In this document: positions 20,667-28,459 of the stretch, in pieces
Position numbering within the stretch: position 1 is the first letter of the stretch
Layout of the letters: every line of letters begins with the position of its first letter
From: Candidatus Planktophila versatilis
GTDB lineage: Bacteria; Actinomycetota; Actinomycetes; Nanopelagicales; Nanopelagicaceae
NCBI RefSeq assembly: GCF_002288105.1
Contig: NZ_CP016774.1
Coordinates: 1,116,001-1,180,000, forward strand
Direction of reading: 5' to 3'
DNA length: 64,000 nucleotides
Notes under the pieces: model-generated
What the model was told of the DNA's origin: nothing
The model's input: only the letters and a program-made list of their open reading frames with translations
Database searches by the model: none
Position numbers and translations under genes: made by a program

Positions 20667-21890
20667 ATGCCGCAGTTAATTCCGGTCACCACTGCTCGAA
20701 TTGGTGAACATCTTCCGCTTCTCGATTTGTTGCCTGCGACTGCGCCTATTTCATGGGTGCGAAATGGTGAAGGTCTCGTTGGTTGGGGTGTGCATGCCAC
20801 AACTATTGTCAGTGGAAAAGATCGCTTTGCAAAAGCTCGCACCTGGTGGCACCAACAACTAGAGACATTCTCAATCTCTAATTCAGTACACGGCAGTGGT
20901 ACTGGTCCCGTTCTCTTTACCTCGTTCTCATTTGATAGAAATGAAGAATCGGTATTGGTTATTCCACAAGTTGTTGTGGGGCAGAAAGGCACAAATTCCT
21001 GGGTTACCTGGATTGGTGATCAACCACAACCTGCGCTGCCAGAATCACCACCACTACTGAGCACCTCAACATTTACCTTCGGCGAAGGAAGTCTGTCTTC
21101 GACTGAGTGGATGAAGCGGGTGGCAGATGCAGTTGCTCGAGTAAGCACTACTGCTGTGGAAAAGGTAGTGCTAGCGCGAGATCTGATTGCAACATCTGAT
21201 TCAACTATTGATCCGCGTCCAATACTTAAAACTCTAGCCGCCGAATATCCAACTACCTGGACATTTGCCGTCGATGGCTTAGTGGGGGCAACTCCTGAAC
21301 TGCTTGTGCGACTTTCGCGCGGCATGGTCACATCACGCGTGTTAGCTGGAACTATTTCAAAGACCGGTGAAGATGAGAAAGATTTGGCACTTGCGGCTTC
21401 CCTTGCGCGCTCATCAAAAGATTTAGAAGAGCACGAGTACGCGGTGCGGTCAGTGGCCAATGCACTAGATCCGTTTTGTTCCTCCACAAATGTGCCGGAA
21501 TCTCCCTATGTTCTGCACTTGGCAAATGTCATGCACCTTGCTACCGATGTTACGGGTGCGTTGATTGAATCAAAACAACATATCGACGCTTTCTCACTCC
21601 TGCAAGCACTGCATCCATCTGCCGCGGTATGTGGAACGCCAAGAAATATTGCATTCGACATTATTGATGAGATTGAAGGTATGAACCGTGGACGCTATGC
21701 AGGTCCAGTGGGTTGGATTGATGCCAGTGGTGATGGGGAACTTGGCATTGCACTGCGCACAGGTCAGATTACTGATCGCAGTATTCGCATCTTTGCTGGC
21801 TGCGGAATTGTTGCCGCATCTACTCCCGAAAAAGAACTGGAAGAAAGTGCGGCGAAGATGATTCCGATGCGCTCTGCACTACATGGATGA
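20667..21890 (+). CDS. menF: Isochorismate synthase
   Basis: Chorismate-binding family enzyme that isomerises chorismate to isochorismate, the entry step of menaquinone synthesis. It is 407 aa. The C-terminal catalytic domain carries KVVLARDL, the SRVLAGTISKTGEDEKDLAL region, and the late GRYAGPVGWID and FAGCGIVAASTPEKELEES segments seen in MenF/EntC/DhbC. Siderophore enzymes share the fold, but the men neighbours make menaquinone the likely role. Its last 12 bp overlap the convergent menD 3' end. Confidence 0.92.
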   Translation: MPQLIPVTTARIGEHLPLLDLLPATAPISWVRNGEGLVGWGVHATTIVSGKDRFAKARTWWHQQLETFSISNSVHGSGTGPVLFTSFSFDRNEESVLVIPQVVVGQKGTNSWVTWIGDQPQPALPESPPLLSTSTFTFGEGSLSSTEWMKRVADAVARVSTTAVEKVVLARDLIATSDSTIDPRPILKTLAAEYPTTWTFAVDGLVGATPELLVRLSRGMVTSRVLAGTISKTGEDEKDLALAASLARSSKDLEEHEYAVRSVANALDPFCSSTNVPESPYVLHLANVMHLATDVTGALIESKQHIDAFSLLQALHPSAAVCGTPRNIAFDIIDEIEGMNRGRYAGPVGWIDASGDGELGIALRTGQITDRSIRIFAGCGIVAASTPEKELEESAAKMIPMRSALHG

Positions 21891-23453
21891 AATGCTCTTG
21901 TAAATCCCTTGCAAGAAATCCGCGTTCGTTTCTCTAGCTGGAACATTGATAACAACAACACTGAGCCCCTGCACAGGTGCGGCAATCTCTGATATCAACT
22001 GAGCGTGGCTATCGATCTCTTTTGCAGTGACTCCCATAGCAGTAGCAATTGCTGGGATAGCTAGACCATGTGGTGTTCCAAATACATCTTCAAAACCATC
22101 TACTCCGCGCTGGCTTAGCGTGGAGAAGATGCCACCGCCATTATTGTTGATGACAAAAATCTTGAGGTTGATCTTCTCTTGTTGAATTAACCCAGTGAGA
22201 TCGTGAAGGAAACCAAGATCGCCAAGAACCGCAATAGTCGCTTTACGCTGTGATGCGATTCCGAGGGCAGTTGAGATATTGCCATCAATGCCGGCAAGGC
22301 CACGGTTAGCAAAGGTTTCAACGCCAGCCCGCGCAACTGCAAATCCCTCAATGTCGCGGATGGGGCGAGATGAAGAAATAAAGAGCGCAGTACCTACAGG
22401 AATTGCTGCACCAATTTCGCGTGCAACAAGTTGCTCTGACCAGGTTGAAATATCAGCAACTAGCTTCATCGCGCGAAGTGAGTACTTCTTCCACTTCTCG
22501 GCATATTCGGCATCCGGTGTTTGCACTTGTAGAGCTGGCAACTGGGTAAATTTCTGTGAGGCACTTCGATCAGAATCAACGGTAGCTAAACGTGGATCAA
22601 TCACAATGACTTTTCTAGCCCGCGCGATGAGTGCGTTAATTGAGCGGGAAAGAGTGGTGCGACCAATAACGACAACTGTGTCTGGCGCGAGATCTTCAGA
22701 GATCGTATTTGAGGTCAAGAAGACGCTGGCATGTGAAATCGCTCCGACGAAGGTGAGGGGGTCTTCGGAGATAACTGGCCAGCCAAGTTCTTTCGAAAAG
22801 GCAAGAACTGATTCAGCACTTAAGCCACCGCGATCGTGTCCGATAACAAGAATTCCGCGGGTGGACTTGGTGTGAAAAGTTCCAGCGCTTTTGCGATTAA
22901 AAACTTTTGGCGTAGTAACTTGCAACCCATCAAGCCAAGAATCATCACTGTCGCCAATAAGTGGTTCTTCGAATTGGATGTTCAGGTGCACAGGACCTGA
23001 ATGAAGTGAATTAAAAGGAAGTTCCATGGGATAGGCAGAACCTGATACATCGGCAAAGTAGCGAACGGCCTTGCCAAAGATGCGAGCCTGCTCCGTTGTT
23101 TGATTGGCACCGGTTCTACGTAGTGCTGCAGGTCGATCAGCTGTGAGCACTAGCAGCGGAGTATTTGTGTGTGATGCTTCCAGAACTGCAGGGTGATAAT
23201 TAGCTACCGCTGTTCCACTGGTGCACAGGATTGGCACCGGTAGCCCTGATGCTTTTGCGATACCGAGTGCGAAGAAGGCTGCGGTGCGCTCATCGATACG
23301 CACGTGAAGATTAATCAGCCCCTTCTTGCTTGCTTGATAAAAGGCTATCGAAAGTGGGGCGTTGCGTGAACCTGGTGAAACGACGACATCTTTCACGCCA
23401 GCTTCAAGAATTTGGCGAACAATCACACGAGCTAATTGAGTTGAAGAATTCAT
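21879..23453 (-). CDS. menD: SEPHCHC synthase (MenD)
   Basis: Thiamine-diphosphate enzyme joining 2-oxoglutarate and isochorismate to make 2-succinyl-5-enolpyruvyl-6-hydroxy-3-cyclohexene-1-carboxylate. It is 524 aa from the chosen start. The N-terminal VVSPGSRNAPLSIAFYQA and the ThDP/metal site GDLGFLHD with NNNGGGIFSTL identify it. The start is the ATG at 23453, which shares a base with the menC stop (TGATG) and gives MNSSTQLARVIV; a longer reading frame upstream lies inside menC. Last gene of the menB-menC-menD operon. Confidence 0.94.
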   Translation of the reverse strand: MNSSTQLARVIVRQILEAGVKDVVVSPGSRNAPLSIAFYQASKKGLINLHVRIDERTAAFFALGIAKASGLPVPILCTSGTAVANYHPAVLEASHTNTPLLVLTADRPAALRRTGANQTTEQARIFGKAVRYFADVSGSAYPMELPFNSLHSGPVHLNIQFEEPLIGDSDDSWLDGLQVTTPKVFNRKSAGTFHTKSTRGILVIGHDRGGLSAESVLAFSKELGWPVISEDPLTFVGAISHASVFLTSNTISEDLAPDTVVVIGRTTLSRSINALIARARKVIVIDPRLATVDSDRSASQKFTQLPALQVQTPDAEYAEKWKKYSLRAMKLVADISTWSEQLVAREIGAAIPVGTALFISSSRPIRDIEGFAVARAGVETFANRGLAGIDGNISTALGIASQRKATIAVLGDLGFLHDLTGLIQQEKINLKIFVINNNGGGIFSTLSQRGVDGFEDVFGTPHGLAIPAIATAMGVTAKEIDSHAQLISEIAAPVQGLSVVVINVPARETNADFLQGIYKSISSM

Positions 23454-24397
23454 CACAAGAGCTCGGCCGTCTTCATGACCCGATTCTTCCACCATTCATA
23501 GCGTTCTGGCGCCACTTCATTGCCGCTGAATTCTGGCTCAAATTCTTTGATCTGAATCTGACCATCAATGATTGGTAACTCGGCCACATTTGCAGCTAGC
23601 AAAGAGCCAGTACCTAATCCACAGTCAAAGTTCAGCTCTGGAAAAGATGCTGCCAAAATCAATCCGTAATTGATACCAACTGCGCTCTCTAGCGCACTTG
23701 ATACAACTACTGGAAGATTGTGATGTTTGGCCAACTTATGTGCTCGCGCTATGCCACCAAGTGGTTGCACTTTAAGCATCAAGATATCAACCGCGTCGCT
23801 AAGGTCAATCTCAAACGGATCTCGGGCTTTGCGCAGAACTTCATCGCCGGCGATAGGAATGTTGACTTGCAATTTTTCTTTCAGTTCTCGTAACTCTTCA
23901 ACTGTGGCACATGGTTGCTCTACATATTCCAGTGCGCCGAGGTTTTCATAGATTGCACGAAGATTGGTGATTGCTGCACCTACCGACCAATTACCGTTGA
24001 CATCAATACGTAGCTTCGCCTCTGGGCGTAAGGCTCTGACTTTGGCAAGGCGAGCAATATCTTCACTTAAGTTATCGCCAACTTTTACCTTAAAGGTTTT
24101 TACTCCAGGAAAAGAATTTACGATGCCTTTGATATCTTTAGGATCATTCAGCGCTGGAATAGTGCCGTTAACCTTTACTGAAGTGCGATAGAGCTTGGGG
24201 CGAGGCTTTGTTGCTGCCTCTATTGCACTTGCTAACCAAGGAGCACATTCTTCATAACTGTATTCAAGAAATGGTGAGAACTCTCCCCAACCAAATTCAC
24301 CTTTAAAGAGTGCTACTTCCCGAAGGTTGATGCCACGAAAGTTTGTCTTCATAGGCAGCGCAACTACGCGCATACTTTCGAGCAGGGATTGATCCAT
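23453..24397 (-). CDS. menC: o-Succinylbenzoate synthase
   Basis: Enolase-superfamily dehydratase converting SHCHC to o-succinylbenzoate. It is 314 aa from the chosen start. Visible landmarks are FKVKVG (catalytic Lys region), the metal ligands in RIDVNGNW, EQP and AGDE, and a later LKVQPLGG lysine. I start it at the ATG at 24397, 4 nt after the menB stop; a longer open frame running back into menB has no conserved residues. Short actinobacterial MenC proteins are of this size. Confidence 0.92.
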   Translation of the reverse strand: MDQSLLESMRVVALPMKTNFRGINLREVALFKGEFGWGEFSPFLEYSYEECAPWLASAIEAATKPRPKLYRTSVKVNGTIPALNDPKDIKGIVNSFPGVKTFKVKVGDNLSEDIARLAKVRALRPEAKLRIDVNGNWSVGAAITNLRAIYENLGALEYVEQPCATVEELRELKEKLQVNIPIAGDEVLRKARDPFEIDLSDAVDILMLKVQPLGGIARAHKLAKHHNLPVVVSSALESAVGINYGLILAASFPELNFDCGLGTGSLLAANVAELPIIDGQIQIKEFEPEFSGNEVAPERYEWWKNRVMKTAELL

Positions 24398-24401
24398 AGA
24401 T

Positions 24402-25280
24402 TTACGGACGCTTAGGGAACTTTCCAAAGTCAGGCTTGCGCTTCTCCTTATAGGCATCGCGGCCTTCTTGTCCCTCTTGTGATAAATAAAAGAGCAGCGT
24501 TGCATCTCCTGCAAGTTGTTGAACTCCGGCAAGTCCATCATCGGCAGCATTCATCGATGCCTTAATCAGGCGAAGCGCCATCGGAGAGTTCTGCAACATC
24601 TCGCGGCACCAGGAAACTGTCTCAGCTTCCAATTCTTTCAGTGGAACAACGGTGTTAACCAACCCCATGGAGAGAGCTTCTTGGGCATCGTATTGACGAG
24701 TAAGAAACCAAATTTCGCGAGCTTTCTTCTGTCCCACACTTGCAGCCAAGAGACCTGAACCATAACCGCCATCGAAGGAGCCAACCATCGGTCCGGTCTG
24801 ACCGAACTTTGCATTATCGGCAGCGATTGAGAGATCACAGACAACATGGAGAACGTGGCCACCACCAATTGCCCAACCGGCAATCATGGCAACGACTGGT
24901 TTTGGAGTTCTACGAATTTGTACTTGCAAATCTAAAACATTGAGGCGACCTACTCCTTGTTGGGAAAGTGAATCATCTCCAAGATAACCATCATCTCCGC
25001 GAACGCTGATATCTCCACCAGAACAGAAAGCTTCATCGCCTTGACCGGTAAGAATGATGACTCCAACTTCGGAGTGATCGCGTGCTAAATCAAATGCGCT
25101 CTTGAGTTCAATAATTGTTTGCGGGCGAAATGCATTTCGCACTTCTGGGCGGTTGATCGTGATCTTTGCAATGCCATCAGCAACTTGATATTTGATATCG
25201 GTAAATGCCTCGCCACCAGGGCCGGTTGCCCAGGCAGGGATAGTCCGGTCACCAAAATCACGCTTAATAGGCTTGCTCAC
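24402..25280 (-). CDS. menB: 1,4-Dihydroxy-2-naphthoyl-CoA synthase
   Basis: Crotonase-fold enzyme that cyclises o-succinylbenzoyl-CoA to 1,4-dihydroxy-2-naphthoyl-CoA. It is 292 aa. It has the MenB-typical oxyanion and active-site segments [28 protein letters not shown] and [17 protein letters not shown]. The start is GTG at 25280 with GGAGG about 5-6 nt upstream on the minus strand. First gene of the menBCD operon, divergent from menE. Confidence 0.95.
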   Translation of the reverse strand: MSKPIKRDFGDRTIPAWATGPGGEAFTDIKYQVADGIAKITINRPEVRNAFRPQTIIELKSAFDLARDHSEVGVIILTGQGDEAFCSGGDISVRGDDGYLGDDSLSQQGVGRLNVLDLQVQIRRTPKPVVAMIAGWAIGGGHVLHVVCDLSIAADNAKFGQTGPMVGSFDGGYGSGLLAASVGQKKAREIWFLTRQYDAQEALSMGLVNTVVPLKELEAETVSWCREMLQNSPMALRLIKASMNAADDGLAGVQQLAGDATLLFYLSQEGQEGRDAYKEKRKPDFGKFPKRP

Positions 25281-25306
25281 GATTCCTCCATCTGGTCTAC
25301 GAGCGA

Positions 25307-25313
25307 TAGCCTA
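25307..25313. promoter_or_regulatory. Near-palindromic -10 core shared by menB and menE
   Basis: In the 41-bp divergent spacer the 7-mer TAGCCTA reads TAGCCT toward menE (9 nt before its ATG) and TAGGCT toward menB (27 nt before its GTG, leaving room for the visible ribosome-binding site). One core could therefore serve as the -10 element in both directions. Confidence 0.45.
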
Positions 25314-25321
25314 CGCGGGCA

Positions 25322-26416
25322 ATGGAGCAGAACGCACAACGAGAACTTCTCGCAGCCAATCCCGAGTGGAGTGTGCGCGAGTTAATGGCACGCCTGGCAG
25401 AAGCTTTGGCATCACAGGGCCCAGCACTTTCTCTTGGGCAGAGCGCTACCAGAATTGTCGATGGCGATATCAGCCTTGTAGTTGCTACGACCGGAAGTTC
25501 CGGGGTAGCAAAAGAGGTCGGGCTCTCGGCAGCAGCACTTGTTTCATCTGCCCAAGGGTCAAATAAATTTTTAGCTGCATCCCCCGGTGATACCTGGTCG
25601 CTGCTACTGCCGGCAACACATATTGCAGGTATTAATGTGCTGATCCGCTGCCTCGAACTCGGAACTGAACCTGTTGATCTGCGAAAGCAGCAAGGGCCAT
25701 ATCCAAAAGTTGATTTCACAGCGATTGTTCCCACCCACTTATTTCGCGCACTCAAAGGTGATTCCAATCTACTGAAGCATCTAGTAGATGCTAAAGCTGT
25801 GCTCGTCGGTGGCGCCGCTTTATCTGATGAGCTCAGAAAAGAAGCTACTGCTGCCGGCATCAACATTGTTACTACTTACGGGATGACTGAAACGTGCGGA
25901 GGCTGCATCTATAACGGTCAAGCGCTAGCTGGAGTTGAAGTAAAAATCGTTGAGGGAAACCGGATTGCAATTAAAGGGTCAGTACTTGCAACCAGCTACA
26001 TCGGAGCAGAGTCATTATGGAAGCAAGAAATGCACGATGGGTGGTTCTTCACTTCTGATTTCGGAAAGTTAGAAAATGGCAGACTTATTGTTGAAGGTAG
26101 AGTCGATGACGTTCTTATCTGTGGCGGCGTTAACATCTCCATCAGCGCTGTTGAACGCTTTCTACAGAATAGATTCCCCGCTCTTACTCTCGCAGCCTTT
26201 GGAGTGAAAAATTCCGAATGGGGCGATGCGCTACATCTTGCTTTTGCTGGCGATACACCAGCAGATCAGAAATTAATGACAGAGTTTTTAGTTGAGGAAT
26301 TTGGTCCGGAGGCGAAACCAAGAGGGTTTTTAACTCTTGCCGAATTACCCCTGATTGGTATCGGTAAGGTAGATCGCAAGAAGTTAGCCGAGTTGCACCA
26401 GGAGGGTACCCATTAA
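25322..26416 (+). CDS. menE: o-Succinylbenzoate-CoA ligase
   Basis: AMP-forming acyl-CoA synthetase that activates o-succinylbenzoate before MenB acts. It is 364 aa, shorter than Bacillus MenE but in line with actinobacterial forms. The P-loop reads TTGSSGVAKEV, a variant of the usual TSGSTGxPKxV. Other motifs are TTYGMTET, the FTSDFG hinge region and GKVDRKKL with the C-terminal catalytic Lys. The ATG at 25322 has no Shine-Dalgarno; a TAGCCT hexamer lies 9 nt upstream. Its stop overlaps the menA start. Confidence 0.9.
   Translation: MEQNAQRELLAANPEWSVRELMARLAEALASQGPALSLGQSATRIVDGDISLVVATTGSSGVAKEVGLSAAALVSSAQGSNKFLAASPGDTWSLLLPATHIAGINVLIRCLELGTEPVDLRKQQGPYPKVDFTAIVPTHLFRALKGDSNLLKHLVDAKAVLVGGAALSDELRKEATAAGINIVTTYGMTETCGGCIYNGQALAGVEVKIVEGNRIAIKGSVLATSYIGAESLWKQEMHDGWFFTSDFGKLENGRLIVEGRVDDVLICGGVNISISAVERFLQNRFPALTLAAFGVKNSEWGDALHLAFAGDTPADQKLMTEFLVEEFGPEAKPRGFLTLAELPLIGIGKVDRKKLAELHQEGTH
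26400..26405 (+). promoter_or_regulatory. Perfect Shine-Dalgarno for menA
   Basis: AGGAGG, complementary to the 16S rRNA 3' end, lies 6 nt before the ATT codon at 26412. It sits inside the end of menE and decides the menA start, because no ATG, GTG or TTG is available in frame nearby. Confidence 0.75.
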
Positions 26417-27257
26417 TATCTGGATTCAAGGTGCTCGTCCGCGCACGCTACCTGCAGCTATCGCCCCAGTTCTAGTTGCTACAGTCTTAGCTGGTACTGA
26501 TTTCAAACCTGTTCAAGCACTTCTCGCACTGACTGTCAGCCTCTGTCTTCAAATTGCCGTCAATTACTCAAATGATTATTCCGATGGTATTCGCGGAACA
26601 GATGACAATCGCATTGGTCCCATTCGTTTAACTGCGTCAGGTTTAGCACCAGCAGAATCCGTGAAGCGGGCAGCGATACTCTCATTTGCAGCCGCATCTA
26701 TCGCCGGTATTGCCTTAGCTGCGCTGTCATCGTGGTGGGTCATTCTTCTGGGGGTCATAGCAATTGCTGCTGCATGGGGTTACACCGGTGGAAGCAATCC
26801 CTATGGTTATAAAGGTTTGGGTGAGATGTCTGTCTTTATCTTCTTTGGAGTTGTAGCCACGATGGGAAGTTATTACGTGCAGACCTTAGAAATTAACTGG
26901 GTTTCATTTGCCGCCTCCGTTCCGATGGGCTCACTATCGTGTGCACTCCTTGCAATAAATAACATTCGCGACCGGCAACAAGACGAGCTAGTTGGAAAGC
27001 GCACGCTTGCGGTGCGCTTAGGTGATCGCGGTTCGAGAGTATTTTTTGTACTCTTGCTGGTATCTGCCTATATCTTTGCCGCCCTGACCGGACATATCTG
27101 GGTTCTTTTAACTCTCATCACCGTTCCTATGGCGTATTTCATATCCAAAAAGGTGCTGCAGGGAGCTACCGGGAGCCAGCTAATTCCGCTTCTGGGGAGC
27201 ACAGGTAAGTTACAACTTCTCTTTGCGATAACCTTTGCTGGCTCGTTAGCACTCTAA
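26412..27257 (+). CDS. menA: 1,4-Dihydroxy-2-naphthoate polyprenyltransferase (ATT start)
   Basis: UbiA-family membrane prenyltransferase that attaches the isoprenoid side chain to DHNA, giving demethylmenaquinone. It is 281 aa from the ATT. The first Asp-rich motif, NDYSDGIRGTDDNR, and the second, NNIRDRQQDELVGKRTLA, are intact, with about eight to nine helices. The first in-frame ATG (26661) would delete the first motif and cannot be the real start. In frame the codons between the upstream stop (26385) and the conserved IQGARPRTLPAA are without ATG/GTG/TTG, so the ATT at 26412, behind AGGAGG, is the best start. It overlaps the menE stop (ATTAA). Confidence 0.9.
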   Translation: MNIWIQGARPRTLPAAIAPVLVATVLAGTDFKPVQALLALTVSLCLQIAVNYSNDYSDGIRGTDDNRIGPIRLTASGLAPAESVKRAAILSFAAASIAGIALAALSSWWVILLGVIAIAAAWGYTGGSNPYGYKGLGEMSVFIFFGVVATMGSYYVQTLEINWVSFAASVPMGSLSCALLAINNIRDRQQDELVGKRTLAVRLGDRGSRVFFVLLLVSAYIFAALTGHIWVLLTLITVPMAYFISKKVLQGATGSQLIPLLGSTGKLQLLFAITFAGSLAL

Positions 27258-27262
27258 GTGAA

Positions 27263-27274
27263 TACAATTGGAGC
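27263..27274 (+). promoter_or_regulatory. Candidate leaderless promoter of the PLDc_N gene
   Basis: TACAAT (27263-27268), 6 nt, then ATG at 27275. The hexamer is close to the sigma-70-type consensus and lies directly after the menA stop. Confidence 0.5.
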
Positions 27275-27538
27275 ATGATTAAATTGACAGGTTTACTACT
27301 GATTTTATCGGTGGCACTGACTCTCTACACCTTTATTGATTGTGCTCGTCGGGATGAAACTCAAATTCAGAAATTGCCTAAGTGGGGCTGGTTAATCATT
27401 ATTCTCTTGACTGGAATTTTTGGTCCAATTGCCTATTTGGTTATTGGAAGAAACCCATTGAAGAACCTGCCTAAGCGAAAGCCACAGAAGCGAATCTTGC
27501 CTCCTGATGATGATCCAGATTTCTTGCGCAGAATATAG
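27275..27538 (+). CDS. Small PLDc_N-type membrane protein
   Basis: An 87-aa protein with two hydrophobic helices (about residues 4-22 and 39-60) separated by a charged loop (DCARRDETQIQKLPKWGW). This resembles the PLDc_N domain found at the N-terminus of cardiolipin synthases and as stand-alone actinobacterial proteins. There is no catalytic HKD domain, so it is unlikely to be an enzyme by itself. The C-terminus is rich in Lys/Arg then Asp. It follows menA by 17 nt and is convergent with ccsB, with a 6-bp gap. Function unknown. Confidence 0.75.
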   Translation: MIKLTGLLLILSVALTLYTFIDCARRDETQIQKLPKWGWLIIILLTGIFGPIAYLVIGRNPLKNLPKRKPQKRILPPDDDPDFLRRI

Positions 27539-27544
27539 AAACTT

Positions 27545-28459
27545 TTACAGCCCAGAGTAAGTGTGTTTTCCGGTTCCCCACACGTTGACATATACGTAAT
27601 TAAATAAGAATGTAGATCCGGCAAAAATACAGAGCCAGGCAGCTCGGCGTCCGCGCCAGCCAACAGTTACGCGCGCATGTAAGTAAGCGGCATATGCAAC
27701 CCAGGTGATAAATGCCCAGGTTTCTTTTGGATCCCAACCCCAGTAACGACCCCAAGCAGCTTCTGCCCAGATGGCACCGGCAATGACAGAAAAAGTCCAG
27801 AGTGGAAATACAAATGCAACCAGGCGATAGGAAAGTTGATCCAAAACTTCAAGGCTCGGTACTCGTTGCAGCCAAGCAGGACGTGCGCCACTCTCTTCAA
27901 CTCTTTCAAGATAGAGATAAGCACCTGCGACTACATTTGCAAGTAAGAAGACTCCACCAGAGACAATTGCGGCAATTACATGGATAACAAGCCATGGTGA
28001 CTTCAACGCAGGAACAAGTGGTGAGCTATCGCGATATAACAACGTGACTGCTGTGCCAAGTGTGAGAAGAACAGAGATCGATACAAAGAGTCCGAGCCAA
28101 CGAAGATCGTGCTTTCGCAACGCAATTAAGTAAGCGCCGGTAAATGCAAGTGCTCCGGTGATTGAGAACTCATACATATTTCCCCATGGGACATGCTTGG
28201 CAGAAATCCCACGAGCGACAACGCCTGCGAGTAATAAAACGAATCCCAAAATCATCAGGGCTGTCGCGATACGAGCAGTTTTTTCCGTGCGCTTGTAATC
28301 TAAAGTTTTTACCAGAAGATTTCCAGCTGTTGAATCAGCATTCTCCGGTGTGCGCACGGCAAAAGCAGTTTCAAATGCATGTGCGATAAATGAAAAGGTG
28401 AAAACTGCCATTGCAGAGTAAACGAAGTAGTTAGAGATATACGCCCACGTAGTCTGCAT
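27545..28459 (-). CDS. ccsB: Cytochrome c biogenesis protein CcsB (ResC)
   Basis: Membrane haem-handling component of the system II cytochrome c maturation machinery. It is 304 aa with about eight helices and the tryptophan-rich haem-binding segment WGRYWGWDPKETWAFITW. The flanking conserved histidines include one in the AAYLHARVTVGW region. With ResB it exports haem and ligates it to apocytochromes on the outer face of the membrane. Starts at the base where resB stops (overlap of 1 bp). Last gene of the resA-ccdA-resB-ccsB operon. Confidence 0.94.
   Translation of the reverse strand: MQTTWAYISNYFVYSAMAVFTFSFIAHAFETAFAVRTPENADSTAGNLLVKTLDYKRTEKTARIATALMILGFVLLLAGVVARGISAKHVPWGNMYEFSITGALAFTGAYLIALRKHDLRWLGLFVSISVLLTLGTAVTLLYRDSSPLVPALKSPWLVIHVIAAIVSGGVFLLANVVAGAYLYLERVEESGARPAWLQRVPSLEVLDQLSYRLVAFVFPLWTFSVIAGAIWAEAAWGRYWGWDPKETWAFITWVAYAAYLHARVTVGWRGRRAAWLCIFAGSTFLFNYVYVNVWGTGKHTYSGL

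Noticed and set aside
20447-20992. 181-codon minus-strand open frame across bioY and menF
   Set aside because: Spans the junction of two recognisable plus-strand genes and has no domain or promoter.
22279-22875. 198-codon plus-strand open frame
   Set aside because: Antisense to menD, which has clear ThDP motifs; composition is shadow-like.
24398-24550. 51-codon upstream extension of menC
   Set aside because: Lies wholly inside the end of menB; conservation starts at the ATG at 24397, 4 nt after the menB stop.
25297-25866. 189-codon minus-strand open frame
   Set aside because: Antisense to menE and running across the menB/menE promoter spacer; no recognisable motif.
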